A stretch of 64,000 bases of DNA from Maribacter sp. ACAM166. Lineage in GTDB: Bacteria > Bacteroidota > Bacteroidia > Flavobacteriales > Flavobacteriaceae. The position numbers and the translations under genes were made by a program. The notes below the pieces were generated by a model, which saw only the letters and a program-made list of their open reading frames with translations, was not told the origin of the DNA and did not search any database. The DNA is taken from positions 1 to 64,000 of the forward strand of contig NZ_VAUW01000018.1 of assembly GCF_005771495.1 (NCBI RefSeq). Reading direction: 5' to 3'. Of this stretch, positions 36,318 through 45,613 are shown one piece after another; the stretch's first letter is position 1, and each line of letters starts with the position of its first letter.

Positions 36318-36650
36318 ATGAGCGAAGAGATTATAGCAGAAGACAGTTCAGAATTAGGAGAGAAAATTGTTAGGGTAATTAAAACAATTTATGATCCAGA
36401 AATTCCGGTTGATATATATGAGTTAGGATTGATTTATGATGTTTTGGTCAATGAAGATAACGAGGTTAAGATATTAATGACTTTAACCTCCCCCAATTGT
36501 CCTGTGGCAGAATCTTTACCCGCAGAGGTGGAAGAAAAAGTAAAGTCAATTAATGAGATTAAAGACGCTGAAGTCGAAATCACCTTTGACCCACCTTGGA
36601 CTCAAGATTTGATGAGTGAAGAAGCAAAATTAGAACTAGGCCTTTTATAA
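36318..36650 (+). CDS. sufT: SUF system protein SufT (DUF59/MIP18 family)
   Basis: A 110-aa MIP18-type protein that helps in Fe-S cluster maturation and delivery. The segment IKTIYDPEIPVDIYELGLIY (about 19-38) and the conserved LTSPNCPVAE with its Cys are diagnostic, followed by the hydrophobic VEITFDPPWTQDLMSEEAK end. It is 5 bases after sufE, so it is co-transcribed. The link between DUF59 proteins and SUF is established in other Bacteria; the exact step here is not. Confidence 0.93.
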   Translation: MSEEIIAEDSSELGEKIVRVIKTIYDPEIPVDIYELGLIYDVLVNEDNEVKILMTLTSPNCPVAESLPAEVEEKVKSINEIKDAEVEITFDPPWTQDLMSEEAKLELGLL

Positions 36651-36696
36651 GTAACCAAAAAAGAGGTCTAGTTTTTTATAATTAAACTGTGTTCGT

Positions 36697-37203
36697 ATGC
36701 AAGACGAAATTATTAATAGAGTAGCCCAGAGTAAACTAATAACATTTAATCTTGAGGATCACTATCCAAAAGGAGATAGGATGGTTTTGGATATTAAAGA
36801 TTGGCTTTTTGAAGGGTTTATTTTAAAAGAAAAAGACTTTAGAAACTTAGCAGAGCTACATGATTGGCCCCAGTATGAAGGTGCCTTTGTAGCAATGCAG
36901 TGCTCTACAGATGCGATTATCCCAGGTTGGGCGTATCTATTGCTATCGATAAAACTCAGTGCTTTTGCAAAGAAGTCTGTGCAAGGTACGTTGGGCGATT
37001 TAGAAACGAGTATCTATCAATCTATTATTGAAAATTTGGATGTGTCTGAGTTTCAAGATAAATCAATTATAATCAAAGGGTGTAGTAAAAAGCCCGTTCC
37101 ATCAAATGCGTATTTGTTTCTTGCAGAAAAATTAAGACCAGTCGCAAAGTCCATTATGTATGGGGAAGCTTGTTCTTCGGTACCTTTGTACAAAAGAAAA
37201 TAA
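36697..37203 (+). CDS. DUF2480 family protein
   Basis: A 168-aa soluble protein with the family pattern of DUF2480, a conserved Bacteroidota family: KLITFNLEDHYPKGDRMVLD near the N-terminus, DWPQYEGAFVAMQCSTDAII in the middle and IKGCSKKPVPSNAYLFLAEK near the end. Two conserved Cys lie in the last two segments. It is 46 bases after sufT. Its regular position after suf genes suggests a role around Fe-S assembly or sulfur transfer, but no activity is known to me. Confidence 0.85.
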   Translation: MQDEIINRVAQSKLITFNLEDHYPKGDRMVLDIKDWLFEGFILKEKDFRNLAELHDWPQYEGAFVAMQCSTDAIIPGWAYLLLSIKLSAFAKKSVQGTLGDLETSIYQSIIENLDVSEFQDKSIIIKGCSKKPVPSNAYLFLAEKLRPVAKSIMYGEACSSVPLYKRK

Positions 37204-37237
37204 TAATCTCCTATTTAAAGATTTTAGTTACAATTCT

Positions 37238-37245
37238 TACCTTTG
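37238..37245 (+). promoter_or_regulatory. -7 box of the DUF3078 gene
   Basis: TACCTTTG is an exact TAnnTTTG match 29 bases before the DUF3078 start at 37275, placed after the DUF2480 stop, so the outer-membrane gene has its own promoter. Confidence 0.55.
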
Positions 37246-37274
37246 TGCTACTATAAACTATAAACACTAGTAGT

Positions 37275-38204
37275 ATGAAGAAGATTATTTTAACCATAGC
37301 ACTTGCATTTGTTGCAAGCGTTGGTTTTTCTCAAACAGAAGAGGAACTTAAAGGGCAAATAGGACCGAAAAAGGATTCTATTGCTGCAATTCAAGGTAGG
37401 GTTGACGCTTTACAAGGTCAAATAGCAAAATTACCAGGTTGGAAAAAAGGGGCTTTTGGAACTATTGGTGCTAACATCAGTAGTTTTAACAATTGGTACG
37501 CACAGGGTTCTCCTAACAACTCCACTGGTAATATTGGAGTTACTGTAAATGGATTCGCAAATCTTAATCAAGATAAATATTTCTGGAGAAACTCTGGGAA
37601 TCTCAACCTAGGATGGGTAAAATTTGACGACAAAGATGATCCTGCAGATGATGATAGCTTTAGACAAGCAGCAGATGTATTTACTATTACATCATTGTAC
37701 GGTCGTAAATTAAGCGAAAAATTAGCTATATCAGGTTTAGGAGAATACCGAAGCACAATTCTTGATAATTTTAACGATCCGGGGTATTTGGATTTAGGTG
37801 TTGGTGCTACGTGGACACCAGTTACTGACCTTGTAGTGGTTGTACACCCACTTAACTACAACTTCGTGTTTAGTAGTAATGATGCTGTGTTTGAGTCTTC
37901 TTTAGGAGCTAAGATCGTTGCAGATTACACTAAAAAAATTGCAGCAGTTAATTTCAAGACAAATTTTTCTATGTTCCAGAGTTATAAAAGTGGGGATTTG
38001 TCAAATTTTACTTGGATTAATAGTTTAGGATATACGCTATGGAACGGAATAGGTCTTGGTTTTGAATTCGGATTACGGAATAATAAGCAAGAAGCTTTGA
38101 ACTATGCATTAACAGGTCCAATACCAGATGGTACAGCTACGTTTGATAATGTAGATAATAAATTGCAAACATACCTATTGTTCGGTTTGAACTATGCGTT
38201 CTAG
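37275..38204 (+). CDS. DUF3078 outer-membrane beta-barrel protein
   Basis: A 309-aa protein with a signal peptide (1-20, ending GFSQ) and a C-terminal residue Phe, the pattern of a Bacteroidota outer-membrane barrel. A short coiled segment (24-55) precedes the DUF3078 mark GTIGANISSFNNWYAQGSPN and then alternating amphipathic strands (for example DKYFWRNSGNLNLGWVKF). It is followed by a strong terminator. The cargo or function is unknown. Confidence 0.9.
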   Translation: MKKIILTIALAFVASVGFSQTEEELKGQIGPKKDSIAAIQGRVDALQGQIAKLPGWKKGAFGTIGANISSFNNWYAQGSPNNSTGNIGVTVNGFANLNQDKYFWRNSGNLNLGWVKFDDKDDPADDDSFRQAADVFTITSLYGRKLSEKLAISGLGEYRSTILDNFNDPGYLDLGVGATWTPVTDLVVVVHPLNYNFVFSSNDAVFESSLGAKIVADYTKKIAAVNFKTNFSMFQSYKSGDLSNFTWINSLGYTLWNGIGLGFEFGLRNNKQEALNYALTGPIPDGTATFDNVDNKLQTYLLFGLNYAF

Positions 38205-38232
38205 GTTTTGAAATAACAAACGTAATAATTAT

Positions 38233-38265
38233 AAAAAAGCCCTCTTTAAAAGAGGGCTTTTTTCG
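38233..38265. terminator. Terminator after the DUF3078 gene
   Basis: A strong GC-rich stem (GCCCTCTT at 38239-38246, AAGAGGGC at 38250-38257) has a 3-base loop, A-run before and T-run after, so it works in both directions. Confidence 0.9.
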
Positions 38266-38478
38266 GTTAAGTAATTATCGTAAAATTTGGGATTTTACTA
38301 TTGGTCTTTATCAGTTAAATATCGATTTGAATCAACATTAGAACTAGACCCAGGGTAAAATTAAAGCTATACCTTAATTATTGATAATTTATGTTGTGAA
38401 CCGAACGTAAATTGTTGTGAGATTTATTAGCGGTTCGTTTTCATCGGTGAACTGCGCAATTTAGATTATAATTGGTAA

Positions 38479-39690
38479 TTAATATTCGTCCAAATGCTCA
38501 GGATAAAGAAAATTGTTATATGGAAAACGGGTTACATGAATATCTCTTACCTCGTCATAAACTCGTTTTCTGAATTCATCAAGATTTTCCTTATTCAAGG
38601 CTGATATAAAAATTGCCCGATCACCGACTTTTTCCATCCATGTATTTTTCCAATCGGTAATGGTAAAATGTTTGCCGGTACGTTCTGTAATCAAATCATC
38701 ATCATCTATAGTTTCATACTCGTACTGATCGATCTTATTAAAGACCATGATGATTTTCTTATCTGAACTTTTTATTTCAGCCAAAATCTTGTTTACTGAT
38801 TCAATATGCTCATCAAATTGAGGGTGTGAAATATCTACTACATGCAATAACAAATCTGCTTCACGCACTTCATCCAAAGTGCTTTTAAAGCTTTCTACCA
38901 GCTGCGTAGGTAATTTTCGAATAAAGCCTACCGTGTCACTTAAAAGGAAAGGTAGGTTGCCGACAACAACTTTCCTTACTGTAGTATCTAAAGTAGCAAA
39001 AAGTTTATCCTCTGCGAATACGTCACTTTTGCTTATAACATTCATCAACGTAGATTTCCCTACATTGGTATACCCAACAAGGGCAACTCTAACCAAGGCA
39101 CCGCGGTTACCCCTTTGAGTTTCCATTTGCCTGTCTATTTTGGTTAATTTCTTTTTGAGCAACGTGATACGATCACGAACGATACGTCTATCCGTTTCTA
39201 TTTCAGTTTCACCGGGTCCACGCATACCAATACCCCCTTTTTGGCGCTCTAAGTGAGTCCAAAGTCCGGTAAGTCTAGGTAGTAAATACTGATATTGTGC
39301 GAGCTCTACTTGCGTGCGAGAATAACTTGTTTGTGCTCTTTGCGCAAAAATGTCTAAAATTAAACTCGTTCGATCAATGATTTTACAACGTAGTTGTTTT
39401 TCTATATTACGCTGTTGACCAGGGCTAAGTTCATCATCAAAAATAACAGAACCGATTTCATGTTCTTCAACATATTTTTCGATTTCCTCCATTTTTCCAG
39501 TTCCAATCATGGTCTTGGGATTAGGGATGTCCATCCGTTGAGTAAAGCGCTTTAAAACCTCTCCTCCGGCAGTATAGGTTAGAAACTCTAGCTCATCTAG
39601 ATATTCCTTGACCTTTTCCTCATTTTGGTCTTTATTGATTATACCAATAAGAACCGCTTTTTCATAATCTATACTTTTCTTTTCTATCAT
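38479..39690 (-). CDS. hflX: GTPase HflX
   Basis: A 403-aa ribosome-associated GTPase that rescues or splits stalled ribosomes in other bacteria. An N-terminal HflX domain (1-155, with FDDELSPGQQRNIEK and RTSLILDIFAQRA) and the glycine-rich linker GGIGMRGPGETEIETDRR precede the G domain with GYTNVGKST at 206-214, LSDTVGF, NKIDQ and SAL motifs. The start is the ATG at 39688-39690; an in-frame ATG nine codons earlier lies upstream of the promoter box at 39705-39712. It is divergent from the EEP-family gene. Confidence 0.95.
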   Translation of the reverse strand: MIEKKSIDYEKAVLIGIINKDQNEEKVKEYLDELEFLTYTAGGEVLKRFTQRMDIPNPKTMIGTGKMEEIEKYVEEHEIGSVIFDDELSPGQQRNIEKQLRCKIIDRTSLILDIFAQRAQTSYSRTQVELAQYQYLLPRLTGLWTHLERQKGGIGMRGPGETEIETDRRIVRDRITLLKKKLTKIDRQMETQRGNRGALVRVALVGYTNVGKSTLMNVISKSDVFAEDKLFATLDTTVRKVVVGNLPFLLSDTVGFIRKLPTQLVESFKSTLDEVREADLLLHVVDISHPQFDEHIESVNKILAEIKSSDKKIIMVFNKIDQYEYETIDDDDLITERTGKHFTITDWKNTWMEKVGDRAIFISALNKENLDEFRKRVYDEVRDIHVTRFPYNNFLYPEHLDEY

Positions 39691-39704
39691 AATAACGTAA
39701 AGTG

Positions 39705-39712
39705 CAAAATTA
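39705..39712 (-). promoter_or_regulatory. -7 promoter box of hflX
   Basis: On the minus strand TAATTTTG is an exact TAnnTTTG match that ends 14 bases before the hflX ATG. It excludes the start codon at 39717, which lies upstream of the box. Confidence 0.65.
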
Positions 39713-39764
39713 AGCATTTAGCTATAAGCCATTTTGTATTTTTATTGACCCAATAAATAGCGAC

Positions 39765-40742
39765 ATGCGAATACCATTTTTTAATAAAAAGGCTAAAAAG
39801 CAACGATATACCATCGCATTCTACAATTTAGAGAATCTATTTGATCCAGAACGAAATACAAGCACATTAGATAGGGATTATACGCCAAATGGTTTAAAAA
39901 AGTGGACTCCAGAAAGATATCATCGAAAACTTTCCAAACTAGCAAAAACGATTGCAAAGATTGGGGAAGAAGGGCATCAGTATCCACCTGTATTAATAGG
40001 AGTGGCAGAAGCTGAAAACAAGAGCGTTCTTAGAGATCTTTTGGATACACAACCGATGGATGATTTGGATTATGATTTTATTCATTTTGATTCTCCCGAT
40101 GAACGTGGTATTGATACCGGTCTAATTTTTCGTAAAAAGTTTTTTAAAGTGTTACATGCTGAACCGCTTGCATTAATGGTCAATAACCCTGGGGGTATTA
40201 GAGATACAACTAGGGACATTTTATATGTAAAAGGAGAATTAAATAAAGAGGTGGTTCACATTTTTGTAAATCATTGGCCATCTAGACGAGATGGGGATAT
40301 TGAAACTGAGTACAAGCGAATAGTGGCTGCGAAGCAAATTATAGAAAAGGTTCAAGAAATCAAGTTGTCGGAGGTAGATCCCAATATTTTGGTTATGGGT
40401 GATTTTAATGATGATCCATCTTCAACAAGTGTTGAATTATTATCACAGGATGCTGGTTTGTACAACTCAATGAAAAGCTTGCATATCCCTAATAGTAAAG
40501 GGACTTCAATTTATAATATGAAATGGAATTTGTTCGATCAAATCTTGATTTCCAATTCTTTTTTCAATTATGTAAAAAACACCCATAGTTTCGACAGTGC
40601 TGCTATCTACGATCATAAATCTTTAAAGGAAAAAGAAGGCAAGTATAGAGGTACCCCATATAGAACTTTTGTATCACATAGATATATGGGTGGGTATAGC
40701 GATCATTTTCCCGTATACGCAGTTTTTACTTTAAATTCTTGA
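39765..40742 (+). CDS. Endonuclease/exonuclease/phosphatase family protein
   Basis: A 325-aa member of the EEP superfamily, metal-dependent phosphoesterases that include nucleases and phospholipid phosphatases. Visible marks are FYNLENLFDP (about 19-28, the Asn/Glu metal site), IGVAEAENKS, HIFVNHWPSR (catalytic His), GDFNDDPSS and YSDHFPV near the end. No signal peptide is present. DNA repair is possible, but members of this endonuclease-like branch in Bacteroidota have no known substrate. It shares its intergenic region with hflX on the other strand. Confidence 0.88.
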   Translation: MRIPFFNKKAKKQRYTIAFYNLENLFDPERNTSTLDRDYTPNGLKKWTPERYHRKLSKLAKTIAKIGEEGHQYPPVLIGVAEAENKSVLRDLLDTQPMDDLDYDFIHFDSPDERGIDTGLIFRKKFFKVLHAEPLALMVNNPGGIRDTTRDILYVKGELNKEVVHIFVNHWPSRRDGDIETEYKRIVAAKQIIEKVQEIKLSEVDPNILVMGDFNDDPSSTSVELLSQDAGLYNSMKSLHIPNSKGTSIYNMKWNLFDQILISNSFFNYVKNTHSFDSAAIYDHKSLKEKEGKYRGTPYRTFVSHRYMGGYSDHFPVYAVFTLNS

Positions 40743-40866
40743 CCCTCGAAACGTGAAAGAAAAAACCTACACATCATAAAAACGCATTTTCACAACAGTT
40801 CGCCTACACTCTAGGTGTATTTCGTCGAATAAAAACGTTGTTTCATCTAGCGTAAGCATAGTATTA

Positions 40867-40874
40867 TATATTTG
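40867..40874 (+). promoter_or_regulatory. -7 box of the subtilisin-like protease gene
   Basis: TATATTTG is an exact TAnnTTTG match 31 bases upstream of the protease ATG at 40906. A TTG at 40838-40840 is six bases further away than usual. Confidence 0.5.
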
Positions 40875-40905
40875 TAGTCCAATACTTACAAAATATAATT
40901 TACTC

Positions 40906-43107
40906 ATGAATTTAAAAAATTCAACCCACCAGATAAAAAGTATTTTCCTATTAATATGTATCGTTTTTTGTTGTTCTAGTATTCTAAGAGCACAATCTAA
41001 AAAACAACGCTTAGAAATAACATCTAGTTATAAAAGTGCTAAGTTGAACAATTTCAAATCTAATTTGATTTCTGAGCACGCTGCTAAAACATTACGCATT
41101 AGCGAACTTGCGAAGCTGAATAATTGGAAAATCAAGGAAACATTAGCTAACGGTAAGAAAATAGAATTAAAGGAGATAGGTTCTGACGGTAGTCCTTTAT
41201 ATTATGAAACCTATTCTGATCAAGCAGGCTTAGTATCTAGAGCAAGTACTTTAAATACCAACGGTATGATGGGACTACATTTAGATGGTGAAGGAATGGA
41301 GGTAGGTGTTTGGGATTCTGGTATTGCATTAGAAAACCATGTTGAATACAATTCAAGAATTATAATTGGTGACGAAAGTACAGAGGTTGATGCCCACGCT
41401 ACACGTGTTACGGGAAGTATAATCTCTGCAGGGTATAAAAACGAAGCAAGAGGAGTTGCAAATAAGGCGAAAGTTTTAAGCCACGATTGGAGTAGGGATA
41501 AGATTGAGGTTACTGAAGCTGCAGCAAATGGATTGTTACTATCTAATCACTCTTATGGTATTAAGGCCGACCGTGTGCCAGACTGGTATTTCGGTGCTTA
41601 CACGAAAGTTGCGCAAGATTGGGATAAGATAATGTATAACGCACCGTATTACTTAATGGTTTCTGCTGCGGGTAATGCACAAAAAAGCAGGGATAACGAC
41701 GTACCTAGTTTTGGTGCTAGTACAGATGGTTTTGATGTATTGCTAGGGTTCACCTTGGCTAAAAATGCGATTACTGTGGCGGGTGCAGATTCTAAAATTG
41801 ATAGAAATGGTAATTTAAAAAAAGCGAATGTATCTGCGTATAGCAGTTTCGGCCCTGTAGATGATGGAAGAATTAAGCCGGATATCGCTGGTAATGGTTC
41901 TTCGGTACTTTCCACTGACTCCTATAGTAACACAAGTTATAATACTTCTTCTGGCACTTCAATGGCTACCCCTGGGGTTACCGGTTCTTTGTTATTGCTA
42001 CAACAATATAACGAACAATTATATGGTTCTTATATGAAAGCAGCGACCTTGAAAGGTTTGGCGCTTCATACAGCAGACGATGTTCACGAGCAAGGTCCTG
42101 ATTATAAAATGGGTTGGGGTGTAATGAATGCCAAAAAAGCTGCGGAGGTTCTTTTTAATAAAGATTTCAGTAGTTATGTTGCCGAGGAATCACTAGAAAA
42201 TGGAGAAACATTTTCATTCACTGTTTCTGCAGAAGGTAATGAGACGCTTATTGCTTCTATTTCTTGGACAGATATAGAGTCAAATTTCATTAATAGAGGT
42301 GAATTAAATAATACTAAAGCAGCGTTAGTTAATGACCTTGATATTCGAATCACTAAAAACGGGGAAACTTTTTTACCTTGGAAATTAAACCCTGCACGAG
42401 CCAGTAGTGCAGCAATAAAAGGCGATAATAGTGTAGATCCATATGAGCGTGTAGAAATACCTAATGCAAATGGCACATATACCATCACTGTAAGTCACAA
42501 GGGTGAATTACAAAATGAGAATCAAGATTTTTCATTAATTCTTTCGGGAGTAATGATGACTACATGTTCGGTACAAGCACCTGAAGAAATTGTTTTAGGT
42601 GAAGTTGATGCAGTAAAATTGAATTTAACATGGGAGAACAGTAACGATGGTCTTTATGAAGTACAATACAAGGAAGTAAATCAACAAGAATGGTCTACAG
42701 AGTATGTTACCAGCAATACTTTTGTTTGGAACGGATTAATTCAAGACCAAACATATTCTTTTAGAGTTAGAACGTTCTGCTCTCAAAATGTAGCTTCGGA
42801 ATATAGTACTCCCGTAACATTTACGTTTAATGGTGTTGATACCGTAGTGGAAACCTTTAATGCATTAAGCACAGATTCTGATATTCCTTTTAGTGTATAT
42901 CCTAACCCAGCCGTTGATGAAATTCAATTAAATATTGAAACTAGTGATACCACAATGTATCGAATAATAAGTACAGGTGGGGTTGAGTTAAAAATGGACT
43001 CGGCTACAAATTCACGAATTAATGTTTCGGACCTACCTTCGGGGTTATATGTGTTGCAGATTCAAGACTTGGACTTTAGTAAGAGCACAAAATTCTATAA
43101 ATATTAA
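40906..43107 (+). CDS. Secreted S8 subtilisin-like protease with type IX secretion tail
   Basis: A 733-aa secreted serine protease. A signal peptide (1-30, ending LRAQ) and a propeptide-like region (31-125) precede the S8 domain with Asp137 (VGVWDSG), His164 (DAHATRVTG), oxyanion Asn257 (AAGN) and Ser352 (SGTSMATPG). A P-like/CUB-like beta domain (about 425-550) and a fibronectin type III-like domain (about 555-640) follow. The last about 75 residues (FSVYPNPAVDEIQLN to the basic end) match a type IX secretion sorting domain, so the protein is released or anchored at the cell surface. Confidence 0.95.
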   Translation: MNLKNSTHQIKSIFLLICIVFCCSSILRAQSKKQRLEITSSYKSAKLNNFKSNLISEHAAKTLRISELAKLNNWKIKETLANGKKIELKEIGSDGSPLYYETYSDQAGLVSRASTLNTNGMMGLHLDGEGMEVGVWDSGIALENHVEYNSRIIIGDESTEVDAHATRVTGSIISAGYKNEARGVANKAKVLSHDWSRDKIEVTEAAANGLLLSNHSYGIKADRVPDWYFGAYTKVAQDWDKIMYNAPYYLMVSAAGNAQKSRDNDVPSFGASTDGFDVLLGFTLAKNAITVAGADSKIDRNGNLKKANVSAYSSFGPVDDGRIKPDIAGNGSSVLSTDSYSNTSYNTSSGTSMATPGVTGSLLLLQQYNEQLYGSYMKAATLKGLALHTADDVHEQGPDYKMGWGVMNAKKAAEVLFNKDFSSYVAEESLENGETFSFTVSAEGNETLIASISWTDIESNFINRGELNNTKAALVNDLDIRITKNGETFLPWKLNPARASSAAIKGDNSVDPYERVEIPNANGTYTITVSHKGELQNENQDFSLILSGVMMTTCSVQAPEEIVLGEVDAVKLNLTWENSNDGLYEVQYKEVNQQEWSTEYVTSNTFVWNGLIQDQTYSFRVRTFCSQNVASEYSTPVTFTFNGVDTVVETFNALSTDSDIPFSVYPNPAVDEIQLNIETSDTTMYRIISTGGVELKMDSATNSRINVSDLPSGLYVLQIQDLDFSKSTKFYKY

Positions 43108-43109
43108 TA

Positions 43110-43619
43110 TTATTGTATTCTCCGTGATTGCGTAGTAAATGAAAGTCCTTGTTGACCTACTGTTGAGTTCATTACCCCTTCAAACAGCGGTTCAGGACAA
43201 TCTTTAGGTGATTTCCATTCAAAGATAAAGTTAGATCCCGTACCACCTTCTACATCCATTTCATCAATGATAATTTCAGCAGTTTCTAAGGGAGCCAAAT
43301 AGATTGGATGGGCAAAGTAGCTTCGTAAAGAAGTACCATGGGTATCAAAATATTTTGCTTTTAAAATAAATATAGTATCCTTTTCACTAGTGTTTCTTAA
43401 ACTAACCATGGCAGTTAGATTATGGGTTTTATGCTCAGTACTGCTATAAATTTGGGAATAGATGGATAAATATGATTTTCCATGTTCTAAAGAATCAATT
43501 ACGGATATGGAGACCTCCCTTTTCGACCAATTTTCAGGATGGATTGAACTTATTTCTTTTTTTTCTTTACAACTTAGAAAGAGTACGGTTATTGAGAATA
43601 ATAGGATAAACATTTTCAT
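43110..43619 (-). CDS. DUF3124 lipoprotein
   Basis: A 169-aa lipoprotein (lipobox ending at Cys17, LFLSC). The DUF3124 pattern YLSIYSQIYSSTEHKTHNLT, MVSLRNTSEKDTIFILKAKY, YFAHPIYLAPLETAEIIIDE and GGTGSNFIFEW is clear. This is a beta-sandwich-like exported family of unknown role. The stop lies 2 bases from that of the subtilisin gene on the other strand. Confidence 0.88.
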   Translation of the reverse strand: MKMFILLFSITVLFLSCKEKKEISSIHPENWSKREVSISVIDSLEHGKSYLSIYSQIYSSTEHKTHNLTAMVSLRNTSEKDTIFILKAKYFDTHGTSLRSYFAHPIYLAPLETAEIIIDEMDVEGGTGSNFIFEWKSPKDCPEPLFEGVMNSTVGQQGLSFTTQSRRIQ

Positions 43620-43672
43620 GGTAGTCGGTTGTTTAGGAAGAGAATATTGGTAACAAAATTACAGCATTAGCG

Positions 43673-44446
43673 CTATTTTTTAAAGGTAGATATATGATTT
43701 ACTAAAGTATTCTTGAATTGAATGCTCGAATTCATCACGTTCTTTACTTCATCATCAATCAATAAAGGTTGATTTCTTAACCGTAGAAAGACTTGTGCGG
43801 TGGTTAGCACATCTAGTTCGCAATAGGTCACAATACGCGGTAGATTTTTTTCTTCATAATACACCACTCTCACCATACTACCATCTATATCTTCTTTTGG
43901 TGAAGGTATACCCAGAACATGAGCCATTAATTTTAGGGAAGTAAAGTGTTTATAATCTCCGAACTTCCAAAGTTCCATAGTATCTATATGGGGTATTTCC
44001 CACGGTTTCTTGCCGAACAAATCTAATTTATGGGGTAATGAAATACCATGAATGGTCATTCTTCGTGCGATATATGGAAAATCAAATTCCTTGCCGTTGT
44101 GCGCACATAAGACATTTTTGGAATGGTTGAAATGTTCGTTCAACAATGTTTTAAAATCAAGTAATATCTTTTCTTCTTCGCCATGAAAGGTTGTTAGCCT
44201 AAAACTTCTAGTGCTCCCCTGCAATGTGAAATAACCTACAGAAATGCAGATTATTTTACCGAACTCTGCCCATATGCCTGCTCGTTCATAAAATTCTTCA
44301 GCACTAAATTCTTCTTTCCGTTGATATTGCGATTTGTGTTCCCAAAGTTGTTGTGTGGTAGTATCCAATTCGTCAAAAGAACTTTTTTCTGGTACTGTTT
44401 CTATATCTAAAAAAAGGATATGGTCTAATGGTGTTTTGTCTAGCAT
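43673..44446 (-). CDS. Predicted 3'-5' exonuclease (polymerase B exonuclease-like, DEDD)
   Basis: A 257-aa protein with the DEDD exonuclease motifs: FLDIETVPE (Asp14, Glu16) as Exo I, CAHNGKEFDFPYIARR as Exo II and YCELDVLTTAQ (Tyr-x3-Asp) as Exo III. It resembles the stand-alone 'DNA_pol_B_exo2' family, whose members are not part of a polymerase. A role in DNA or RNA processing is likely. It is monocistronic next to the long gap at 44447-45128. Confidence 0.88.
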   Translation of the reverse strand: MLDKTPLDHILFLDIETVPEKSSFDELDTTTQQLWEHKSQYQRKEEFSAEEFYERAGIWAEFGKIICISVGYFTLQGSTRSFRLTTFHGEEEKILLDFKTLLNEHFNHSKNVLCAHNGKEFDFPYIARRMTIHGISLPHKLDLFGKKPWEIPHIDTMELWKFGDYKHFTSLKLMAHVLGIPSPKEDIDGSMVRVVYYEEKNLPRIVTYCELDVLTTAQVFLRLRNQPLLIDDEVKNVMNSSIQFKNTLVNHISTFKK

Positions 44447-45128
44447 TGATTTGTAAATTACTACAGAAGAGTAAATTAAGATAATTTATTTACATATGTG
44501 CGGTAGTAGGTTAGTCTGAAGATTTGGTATTTTTAAAAAAGGATATCAATTGCTATGAAATTCATTAATGACCTTGGTTCTTAGGGTTTTTTAAATTTTA
44601 AAATGAGTATGATATCTTGGTGTAAATTTCGCGTCATTTTAAGCGGTCTAATTAGTACTGTGTTGTATTGAAGAGCGTAAAGAAGTAGAAAGTAGCCAAA
44701 ATATAAATATATATATATCACCATTATCGGTGAGAATTCTATCTTGGATATTAGGATTAATCAACGCTTTAAAGACAAAAAAAGACTTGGCTATTAGACC
44801 TGTATTGGGGTGGAATCTATTACATCAAAATATGTTTGCTATATTATATGCGCTTCAAAACACAACATAAACTGAGATAGGGGGCATGTTAATTTCTTTG
44901 AATGGAAATCTGGTTGTTCAAAAGAATTTGAACTTCCTACCTATTTTGTGGAATAGCCTAAAATCGACAAAGCGGTTGGTTTAAAAAACCGTAATAGATT
45001 GATGAATAGAATAAATTATGGTAAAAAACATTGCGTATCGATTAAGGACGTTTTTTCAAGTTAGGGTTTAGCCTAAGCGACGATAAACAAACCATGCGTT
45101 CTGTTTTATACACATTATTTCTAATTGT
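44447..45128. other. Gene-poor region with possible relics
   Basis: About 680 bases without a supported gene. One frame is open without any ATG at 44652-44870 (72 codons, including LVLCCIEERKEV and AIRPVLGWNLLHQ). A second at 44886-45064 reads HVNFFEWKSGCSKEFELPTY, FVE, then an in-frame TAG at 44954-44956, then PKIDKAVGLKNRNRLMNRIN to a stop. The composition looks protein-like and could be a broken gene, but I cannot name it. An AT microsatellite lies at about 44706-44717. No promoter or terminator is clear. Confidence 0.35.
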
Positions 45129-45605
45129 TTAGAACAAACGCTGCTGTTTGTGCGGACTCTCATGTTCCAACAACCACTTTTTACGGTGTAGGCCACCGGC
45201 ATAGCCAGTAAGTGTACCATTACTGCCAATTACCCTATGACAAGGAATAACAATCCATAATGGATTTTTACCATTTGCGGATGCTGCTGCTCGAATGGCT
45301 TTCACATCACCTATTGATTTAGAAAGCTCCAAATAAGAAATTGTTTTACCATAGGGAATGTTCTGTAATGCTAACCATACCTTCTTTTGAAATGCTGTAC
45401 CCTCTGGATTAAGATTCAAAGAAAACTCTTTTCGGGTTCCTTCAAAATATTCGTTCAATTGATAAACGGTATCTTCTAAAGTTTCTGGTATCACATCAGT
45501 AACGCGTTCTTCAGTATTTAAGATAATAATAGAGGTGACACCATCAGAATTACCAGTTATCTTAGCAATGCCTAATGGTGTTAAAATATATGCAAGGTCC
45601 TCCAT
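45129..45605 (-). CDS. ogt: Methylated-DNA-protein-cysteine methyltransferase
   Basis: A 158-aa suicide repair protein that takes a methyl group from O6-methylguanine onto its own cysteine. The active-site motif IPCHRVIG has Cys122; the helix-turn-helix with YGKTISYLELSKSIG and AIRAAASANGKNP precedes it. The protein lacks the N-terminal Ada domains and has the length of the Ogt group. It starts 8 bases after the CNNM gene, at the end of the long heme-region transcript. Confidence 0.95.
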   Translation of the reverse strand: MEDLAYILTPLGIAKITGNSDGVTSIIILNTEERVTDVIPETLEDTVYQLNEYFEGTRKEFSLNLNPEGTAFQKKVWLALQNIPYGKTISYLELSKSIGDVKAIRAAASANGKNPLWIVIPCHRVIGSNGTLTGYAGGLHRKKWLLEHESPHKQQRLF

Positions 45606-45613
45606 GATGTTAT

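Noticed and set aside
40805-40819. Palindrome TACAC-TCTAG-GTGTA upstream of the subtilisin gene
   Set aside because: It could be an operator, but it is a single short copy 48 bases upstream of the -7 box and may occur by chance.
44706-44717. AT dinucleotide run
   Set aside because: Short microsatellite expected in an AT-rich spacer; no gene nearby depends on it.
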